DNA of 12,787 bases, from contig PAEO01000019.1 in NCBI GenBank assembly GCA_002703065.1, positions 90,890-103,676 of the forward strand. The letters are read 5' to 3'. The notes under the pieces were generated by a model. The model searched no databases. It was not told where the DNA came from and saw nothing but the letters and a program-made list of their open reading frames with translations. The translations under genes and the position numbers were made by a program. Origin of the DNA: Flavobacteriaceae bacterium (GTDB lineage Bacteria > Bacteroidota > Bacteroidia > Flavobacteriales > Flavobacteriaceae). Of the stretch, positions 7,228-12,787 are shown piece by piece. Each line of letters opens with the position of its first letter. The first letter of the stretch is position 1.

Positions 7228-7243
7228 TATTAAGTTTAAGGTA

Positions 7244-7675
7244 ATGATAATAGGGATAACTTTTAGTTGTTTTGATCTTTTTCATCCGGGTCATATTAAA
7301 ATGCTTGAGGAGGCCAAAACTCAATGTGATTATCTAATTACTGGATTACAAGTTGATCCAACAATTGATAGACCGAAAAAAAATAAACCCGTCCAATCTG
7401 TTGTAGAAAGATATATCCAATTAAAATCTTGCAAATATGTAGATGAGATTGTTCCATACGTTTCTGAACAAGATTTGTTAGATATTTTGACTTCTTTTAA
7501 TATTCATAAAAGAATAATTGGTGAGGAGTATAGAAATATAAATTTTACAGCTAAAGATTACTGTCTAAAAAATAATATTGAAATCTATTACAACAAAAGG
7601 GATCATCGCTTTTCATCTTCAGGACTCAGAAAGCAAGTTTATTTTATTGAACAAACATTAAAAGATGTGTCCTAA
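7244..7675 (+). CDS. Cytidylyltransferase-like nucleotidyltransferase (TagD/RfaE-C type)
   Basis: A 143-residue nucleotidyltransferase of the HIGH superfamily, closest by pattern to CTP:glycerol-3-phosphate cytidylyltransferases and related adenylyl/cytidylyltransferases. The nucleotide-binding segment GITFSCFDLFHPGHIKMLEE (4-23) includes HPGH (14-17), the HxGH catalytic motif. YVDEIVPYVSEQDLLDI (65-81) is the mid-domain pattern, RIIGEEYRN (90-98) corresponds to the -GDDW- region of TagD, and HRFSSSGLRK (121-130) is the C-terminal R-x-S-S/T-S/T signature that contacts the triphosphate. It probably activates a phosphorylated alcohol or sugar with CTP (or ATP); the substrate is unknown. It is the first gene of the rightward operon, and its stop overlaps the next start by 11 nt. 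FAD synthetase and coenzyme A adenylyltransferase were considered, but length and motifs fit TagD-type enzymes better. Confidence 0.85.
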   Translation: MIIGITFSCFDLFHPGHIKMLEEAKTQCDYLITGLQVDPTIDRPKKNKPVQSVVERYIQLKSCKYVDEIVPYVSEQDLLDILTSFNIHKRIIGEEYRNINFTAKDYCLKNNIEIYYNKRDHRFSSSGLRKQVYFIEQTLKDVS

Positions 7676-9464
7676 GTATGATTTTAAGAAACCTAATCTT
7701 AATTATGGTATAGTTGGAAATTGTAGATCTGCTGCACTAATTAACTACGATGCTTCTATCGATTGGTGCTGTCTTCCAAATTTCGATTCTCCATCTGTTT
7801 TCGCTAATATTTTAGATGACGAAATTGGTGGTCATTTTAAAATTTTATGTCACAAAACCTATAATATTACCCAAAAGTATTCTGAAAATACTTGCATATT
7901 AATAACAACCTTTTCAAATAATCATGATGAATTTGAAATTATAGATTTCATGCCTAGGTATCAAAAGGAAAGTGGGGTTTTTTATTCACCTCCTGAAATA
8001 ATTAGAATCTTTAAGCTTTTAAAAGGAGAACCGCGTTTTAAGATTGTGTATGATCCAAGACTTGAGTACTCAAATGGAATAACTAATAATTACATTAAAG
8101 AAAGATTTATTGTTAGTGTAATAGATCAAGAAAATCATGATACACTTTATTTATACACAAGTTTTAATAAAAAAAAATTTTTAAATGGAACTGAGCTAAT
8201 TCTTAACAAAGACCATTTTGTAAATATTTCTTATCATGAAAAAATTAAACCTTTTGAAATAAATGATTCTCTATTTGAGTTTGATAAAACAAAAGTTTAT
8301 TGGAGAAATTGGTGTTCTAAAACACCAACTTTCAAACTATATAATTATGAGATAATTAGAAGTGCTATAACACTTAAGTTATTGACATATGAAAAAACTG
8401 GTGCGGTTCTAGCTGCTGCTACCACATCAATTCCAGAAACCATAGGTGAGGTTAGAAATTGGGATTATCGTTTTTGTTGGATAAGGGATTCATCTATGGT
8501 TATCAAAGTTGTTGCAAAACTAGGTCACAAAAAAATAGTTAAGGATTACATTAAATATATTTTAAATCTAATACCTGAAAAAAATGAAAAACTTCAAATA
8601 ATGTATGGAATTAATGGTGAGAAAAATTTGAAAGAAAAAACATTAGATTATTTGAAAGGCTACATGGGCTCAAAACCTGTACGAATTGGTAATGCAGCTT
8701 ATATTCAAAAACAAAATGATATGTATGGGATATTGATGGATGCAATTCATTTTCAAATAATTAAATTCGATGATGATGATAAACACCAAGAGCTTTGGTC
8801 AATAGTCAAATCAATAGTTTGGGTTGTTGCTAACAATTGGAAATTACCTGACAAAGGTATCTGGGAATATAGAAATGAGGATAGGCATTTTACATTTTCA
8901 AAAGTCTTGTGTTGGGTTGCAATAGACCGGGCAATTAAAGTCTCGAAGTTAATACAAAATGGCATTTCTGCTCAAAAATGGGAACCCCTTAGAAAAGAAA
9001 TTTTTGAGGACATTATAAAAAATGCTTGGAATGAGAAGAAAGAAGCATTCACTCAGTCATATAATTCAGAGCATTTAGATGCCTCAGTTTTATTAATGGA
9101 GCCATATGGCTTTCTAGACTCAAAAAATGAAAAATACATCAAAACTGTTAAAGCAATCGAAAAAGACCTTTTGAAAGACGGTCTTATGTACAGGTATAAA
9201 AACGTTGATGATTTTGGTTTACCCACCTCTTCATTTACTGTTTGTTCCTTTTGGTTGATTGATAGTCTTTTTAAAATTGGTGAAGAAAAAAAGGCAATAA
9301 AATTGTTTGATAATTTATTGAAATTTAGCAACCATTTAAATTTATTTAGTGAAGATATTGACTTTAAATCTAAAAGGATGTTAGGGAATTTCCCTCAAGC
9401 ATACTCTCACTTAGCATTAATTGACACAGCTTTAAACTTTAATTTAAAATTAGACTCAAAGTAA
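7665..9464 (+). CDS. Glycoside hydrolase family 15 protein (glucoamylase/trehalase-like)
   Basis: A 599-residue cytoplasmic enzyme (no signal peptide) of GH15, whose bacterial and archaeal members include glucoamylases, glucodextranases and trehalases. The N-terminal beta-sandwich begins with NLNYGIVGNCRSAALINYDA (11-30) and SIDWCCLPNFDSPSVFANIL, the trehalase-like N-terminal signature. The (alpha/alpha)6 barrel holds IGEVRNWDYRFCWIRDSS (260-277), KGIWEYRNEDRHFTFSKVLC (397-416) with the likely catalytic acid Glu401, and FSEDIDFKSKRMLGNFPQAY (561-580) with the likely base Glu563. The 162-residue spacing of these two is close to the pair I recall for Thermoplasma GH15 trehalases. It is followed with no gap by the trehalose-6-phosphate synthase fusion, so trehalase activity (hydrolysis to two glucoses) is the favoured guess; glucoamylase activity remains possible. 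Confidence 0.92.
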   Translation: MCPKYDFKKPNLNYGIVGNCRSAALINYDASIDWCCLPNFDSPSVFANILDDEIGGHFKILCHKTYNITQKYSENTCILITTFSNNHDEFEIIDFMPRYQKESGVFYSPPEIIRIFKLLKGEPRFKIVYDPRLEYSNGITNNYIKERFIVSVIDQENHDTLYLYTSFNKKKFLNGTELILNKDHFVNISYHEKIKPFEINDSLFEFDKTKVYWRNWCSKTPTFKLYNYEIIRSAITLKLLTYEKTGAVLAAATTSIPETIGEVRNWDYRFCWIRDSSMVIKVVAKLGHKKIVKDYIKYILNLIPEKNEKLQIMYGINGEKNLKEKTLDYLKGYMGSKPVRIGNAAYIQKQNDMYGILMDAIHFQIIKFDDDDKHQELWSIVKSIVWVVANNWKLPDKGIWEYRNEDRHFTFSKVLCWVAIDRAIKVSKLIQNGISAQKWEPLRKEIFEDIIKNAWNEKKEAFTQSYNSEHLDASVLLMEPYGFLDSKNEKYIKTVKAIEKDLLKDGLMYRYKNVDDFGLPTSSFTVCSFWLIDSLFKIGEEKKAIKLFDNLLKFSNHLNLFSEDIDFKSKRMLGNFPQAYSHLALIDTALNFNLKLDSK

Positions 9465-11672
9465 ATGTTTAAAAATATAATTGTTTCGAATAGATTACCA
9501 ATTAAAATTACTAAGATAAACGGTTCATTTGATTTTAAACCATCAACAGGTGGTTTAGCAACGGGATTAAGTTCGATTCACAAGAATAACAGATCATTGT
9601 GGGTTGGTTGGACTGGACTATCTTCTGAAACTATCAACGATGAAGAGAATAATTATATTAATCAAAATTTAAAAAAATTAAAGTTGAGTCAAATTAGACT
9701 TAATAGTGAGGAAATCAATGACTTTTATTTTGGAATGTCCAACAAATGTTTGTGGCCTCTTTTTCATTACTTTATTGAATTTTCAATTTTTGAAAGTAAC
9801 ATGTGGGATGCATATAAAAAGATTAATGAGAAATTTTGTGATCACATTGTAAGTAAAATTGATCAAGGCGGAACGGTTTGGATTCATGATTATCAACTTT
9901 TGCTGTTACCCAAAATGATCAAGGAAATACGACCTGATGTAACAATAGGTTTCTTTCTACATATACCATTTCCCTCATTTGAAATTTTTAGAATTTTTCC
10001 TTGGAGAATTGAGCTTTTGGAAGGTATGCTTGGTTCTGATTTGATTGGTTTTCACACTTTTGATTATCAAAGGCACTTCTTAAGTTCAGTAAAAAGAATA
10101 CTTATGTATGATGTATTGTTCAACAAAGTTATTTTGGGCTCTAGAGAAATTATTGTAAATACATTTCCAATGGGAATCGATTTTAAAAAGTTTTTTAATG
10201 CTGCAAAAGCTCATCAAAAACGGATAAAATCAGAAAAAACAGAGCTTAAAAAACAACTAGAACTACATAAAAAAAATACTGAGGATAGTAAATTTATTTT
10301 ATCCATTGATAGGCTTGATTACACGAAAGGTGTAATTAATAGACTAAAGTCATTTGAGATTTTTCTAAATAAATACCCACAATATCTAGAAAAAGTAAGA
10401 TTATTAATGTTAACTGTTCCTTCCAGGTCAGATGTCCCTGAGTACAAACGTTTAAAGAAAGAAACTGATGAATTGGTAGGTAGAATTAATGGTAATTACG
10501 CTACGGTAAATTGGACACCTGTGTGGTATTATTATAGGGAAATGAAATTTGATGATTTGATTGATTTATATATGTCCTCTGACATAGCAATGATAACACC
10601 AGTGAGAGATGGTATGAATCTGGTTGCTAAAGAATTTGTTGCTACAAGGGTAGATAAAAAAGGCGTTTTGATTTTAAGTGAAATGGCGGGTGCATCAAAG
10701 GAGCTTTATGATTCAGTAACAATAAATCCTTTTGATTTGAATTCCATGGCAGATAGTATTTATAAAGCCTTAAATATGAGTTTAGAAGAACAAATCCGAA
10801 GAAATACAACAATGCAAAAAAGATTAAGTAGATACAATGTTGAGTATTGGGCAAATGCATTCTTTGAAGCTCTTAAAACTAAATCTAAAGATGAAAATGA
10901 AAAATCATTAAAAAAAATTGATAAATCAACAATCGAAATTTTAAGTAAAAAATTTAACAAATCTAAGAACAGAGCTTTTCTTTTAGATTATGACGGAACT
11001 TTAGTTAATTTCCATCACAAACCTGAAGTTGCAATACCTACCAAAGATGTAATTAGTATTCTTAATAAATTAACAAATGATAAAAAAAATAAAATTTATA
11101 TAGTTAGTGGAAGAGATAAATATTTTTTGGATAAAAACCTCAATATTTCATCACTTGGTTTAGTAGCAGAACATGGACATTACATTAAACCACCAAAGTC
11201 TAAATGGAAACAAAATTATAGTTCAGATAACAAATGGAAACAAAATTTTGTGCCTATTTTTCAGGATTTTTCTGACAGAACACCTGGTACTTTTGTTGAA
11301 GAAAAAAACAATTGTTTAGTTTGGCATTATAGAAAAACAGATCCTGAACTCGCAAATATTAGAGTAGTTGAGTTAAAAACAGTAATAAAAAGTATGCTTT
11401 CTGAAAATCTAACAATGTTAGATGGAAATAAAGCAATTGAGGTTACAAATGCAGATGTCAACAAAGGAACTATTATTAATAGCATAATTAATAATAATAA
11501 GTTTGATTTTATTTTATGTGCAGGTGATGACATTACTGATGAAAATATGTTTAAAGCTTTACCCAATGATTCCATTTCTATTAAAGTTGGAAAAAAAAGC
11601 AGTTCAGCAGAATACTTTGTAAAAAACCCAAATGAACTCTTAAAACTTTTTGAATATCTACTAAATAAATGA
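9465..11672 (+). CDS. otsAB: Bifunctional trehalose-6-phosphate synthase/trehalose-6-phosphatase
   Basis: One polypeptide of 735 residues makes trehalose from UDP-glucose and glucose-6-phosphate in two steps. Residues 1-470 are a GT20 synthase: NRLP (9-12), STGGLATGL (27-35), VWIHDYQL (138-145), FFLHIPFPSFEIFR (163-176), DRLDYTKG (282-289) with Arg283 and Lys288 for UDP-glucose phosphates, and TPVRDGMNLVAKEFVA (378-393) with Asp382 and Glu390. Residues 500-735 are a HAD-type phosphatase: DYDGT (508-512) with nucleophile Asp508 and acid/base Asp510, IVSGRD (546-551), AEHGHY (568-573), RTPGTFVEEK (605-614) and GDDITDENMF (687-696). Both halves look complete. The ATG directly follows the GH15 stop, and the 3' end overlaps the next gene by 4 nt (ATGA). 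The fused form is common in Bacteroidota and eukaryotes. Confidence 0.97.
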   Translation: MFKNIIVSNRLPIKITKINGSFDFKPSTGGLATGLSSIHKNNRSLWVGWTGLSSETINDEENNYINQNLKKLKLSQIRLNSEEINDFYFGMSNKCLWPLFHYFIEFSIFESNMWDAYKKINEKFCDHIVSKIDQGGTVWIHDYQLLLLPKMIKEIRPDVTIGFFLHIPFPSFEIFRIFPWRIELLEGMLGSDLIGFHTFDYQRHFLSSVKRILMYDVLFNKVILGSREIIVNTFPMGIDFKKFFNAAKAHQKRIKSEKTELKKQLELHKKNTEDSKFILSIDRLDYTKGVINRLKSFEIFLNKYPQYLEKVRLLMLTVPSRSDVPEYKRLKKETDELVGRINGNYATVNWTPVWYYYREMKFDDLIDLYMSSDIAMITPVRDGMNLVAKEFVATRVDKKGVLILSEMAGASKELYDSVTINPFDLNSMADSIYKALNMSLEEQIRRNTTMQKRLSRYNVEYWANAFFEALKTKSKDENEKSLKKIDKSTIEILSKKFNKSKNRAFLLDYDGTLVNFHHKPEVAIPTKDVISILNKLTNDKKNKIYIVSGRDKYFLDKNLNISSLGLVAEHGHYIKPPKSKWKQNYSSDNKWKQNFVPIFQDFSDRTPGTFVEEKNNCLVWHYRKTDPELANIRVVELKTVIKSMLSENLTMLDGNKAIEVTNADVNKGTIINSIINNNKFDFILCAGDDITDENMFKALPNDSISIKVGKKSSSAEYFVKNPNELLKLFEYLLNK

Positions 11673-12787
11673 TTGCTCAAAATAAAGATGAAAATTTAAA
11701 GCGAAGCTTATCTATACTTTTTAATGACATCTCACTCAATAAAAAAAAATTAGATTTCAAGAAAATTAGATTTTTTTGTGCCTCCAAATTTTTGGAAATT
11801 TTTTCAAATGAAGACATAATATTTAAAGGTTCTGAATATCTCCCATATGAAAGTAATTCAATTTTCATTTATAATCACTTGAATAATCATAAATTTTATA
11901 CAATAGCTAAAGATTTTCAAATCACGTTGGATAGCCACTTTATAAGTAGTAAAATTTTGTACAAGTATTATAATATACCTGGGAACAGGGTTGTTAGATG
12001 TTCACTGCCCCATGAAAAAAGTCATCAAGATTATTATTCAAAATTCAATTATATAAGGGTTTTTGCTCAAAACTTCATCCCGGCTGATACTAATTATAAA
12101 CAAATTAAAAAGTTTAATAGAAAATTTTATGATGAATCAAAAAAATCATTAGAAAACGGAGAGGGTATAATAGTAAGTCCAGAGGGGTTTTCCTTAGACA
12201 CTAAAAATTCACCTGGAGATTTTAAGTTGGGTGTTTTTAAGCTAGCAGCGATGATTAAACCACAACCCAAAATAGTTCCTATTATAAATGTAAATTTTGA
12301 AAATTTAATCTCTAATGGAAACTTTAAGTGTGAGATCAAACAACCTTTTAAAATGAGTGATTACGGGATTTACAGTCCAAACGATATTAAAATCAATTCA
12401 TTCGTCAAAGATTTTAATAAAAAATACAAATCTTGGGTAAATGATTTATTTGTAGAAGATTTAAACTTTAAAAGTGAAATTAAAAAACTATTGATAAAAT
12501 CAAAAAATTTAATGAAAACAGAAAATCAGATAATATTTTATGGAAGTTCAACAATACGTTTATGGGTTAATTTAAAAAAAGATTTTCCAGGTTTTAATGT
12601 TCTTAATTTTGGTTTTGGTGGAGCACTAATAAGCTCACTATCAAAAAATTTTAAAGTAATTTTTAAGAATTTGAATCCATCTGTTATTGTTCTTTACATG
12701 GGTGGAAATGATTTAACTAGATTTGATTCTTATGAAATGATAGTTTCTAAACAATTAAATTTTATTGATGAAATTTATTCCAATTAC
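11669..12787 (+). CDS. PlsC-type acyltransferase fused to SGNH/GDSL hydrolase, C-terminus cut by window edge
   Basis: An open frame of 373 residues that continues past the window. It starts at an ATG overlapping the otsAB stop (ATGA). Residues about 50-255 look like a PlsC/LPLAT acyltransferase: IYNHLNNHKFY (67-77) replaces the usual NHxxxxD box, and SPEGF (170-174) matches the FPEGTR block. GDFKLGVFKLA (183-193) then leads to IVPI (202-205). The canonical Asp of HX4D is Lys75, while a second His (74) lies beside it. After a linker of about 30 residues, 288-373 show the SGNH family: FYGSSTIRLW (290-299) with probable nucleophile Ser294, NFGFGGALISSL (313-324) as block II, and LYMGGNDL (342-349) as block III. 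The C-terminal catalytic Asp-x-x-His is beyond the edge. No signal peptide is seen. The pairing suggests acyl transfer and removal on one substrate, unknown. Confidence 0.8.
   Translation, partial: MIAQNKDENLKRSLSILFNDISLNKKKLDFKKIRFFCASKFLEIFSNEDIIFKGSEYLPYESNSIFIYNHLNNHKFYTIAKDFQITLDSHFISSKILYKYYNIPGNRVVRCSLPHEKSHQDYYSKFNYIRVFAQNFIPADTNYKQIKKFNRKFYDESKKSLENGEGIIVSPEGFSLDTKNSPGDFKLGVFKLAAMIKPQPKIVPIINVNFENLISNGNFKCEIKQPFKMSDYGIYSPNDIKINSFVKDFNKKYKSWVNDLFVEDLNFKSEIKKLLIKSKNLMKTENQIIFYGSSTIRLWVNLKKDFPGFNVLNFGFGGALISSLSKNFKVIFKNLNPSVIVLYMGGNDLTRFDSYEMIVSKQLNFIDEIYSNY

Noticed and set aside
8753..9331. Reverse-strand frames inside the GH15 gene
   Set aside because: They run antisense to the conserved GH15 barrel (GIWE and DASVLLMEPYGF segments) and show no domain.
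10642..11868. Reverse-strand frames opposite otsAB and the acyltransferase gene
   Set aside because: They are antisense to well-supported coding regions, have low-complexity Leu/Phe/Ser-rich translations and no recognisable motifs.
1..12787. CRISPR array, insertion sequence, prophage or toxin-antitoxin system
   Set aside because: No regularly spaced repeats, transposase or phage motifs, or small toxin-antitoxin pairs were found; almost all sequence is accounted for by the listed genes.

Overview
The window looks like chromosomal DNA from a low-GC (roughly 30% by eye) member of the Bacteroidota, most likely a streamlined marine flavobacterium. The evidence is the gene order parA-parB-DUF5683-dapB-lepB, a roughly 560-residue signal peptidase I with the long Bacteroidota-type insertion, a Bacteroidota-type -7 promoter box (TAnnTTTG), starts without Shine-Dalgarno sequences, and very tight gene packing.

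Layout. Positions 1-6961 are one leftward block of nine genes. In transcription order they are: a PQQ-type sugar dehydrogenase, a small c-type cytochrome, uridine kinase, a FtsB/DivIC-like division protein, ParA, ParB (TTG start), a DUF5683 membrane protein, DapB, and signal peptidase I, which runs off the left edge. Neighbours overlap by 1-17 nt or are 1 nt apart; only dapB-lepB is further apart (27 nt). A tRNA-Pro(GGG) gene lies upstream on the same strand (6983-7056). Positions 7057-7243 are a divergent AT-rich regulatory region holding a good tRNA promoter box, a 12-bp A/T inverted repeat and an 11-nt direct repeat. Positions 7244-12787 are a rightward operon of four genes with overlapping or abutting ends: a nucleotidyltransferase of the glycerol-3-phosphate cytidylyltransferase type, a GH15 glucoamylase/trehalase-like hydrolase, a fused trehalose-6-phosphate synthase/phosphatase, and a two-domain protein joining a PlsC-type acyltransferase to an SGNH/GDSL hydrolase, which runs off the right edge.

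How the genes work together. The leftward block combines housekeeping functions (chromosome segregation, division, lysine/peptidoglycan precursor synthesis, protein export, pyrimidine salvage) with a probable periplasmic sugar-oxidation pair (dehydrogenase plus cytochrome). The rightward operon centres on trehalose: OtsA/OtsB makes it and the GH15 enzyme may degrade it. The most unusual item is the PlsC-SGNH fusion, whose start overlaps the stop of the trehalose synthase gene. This raises the hypothesis that trehalose or a related sugar is acylated and deacylated, for example to make a glycolipid, with the cytidylyltransferase supplying an activated head group. That is inference from gene order and domains only.
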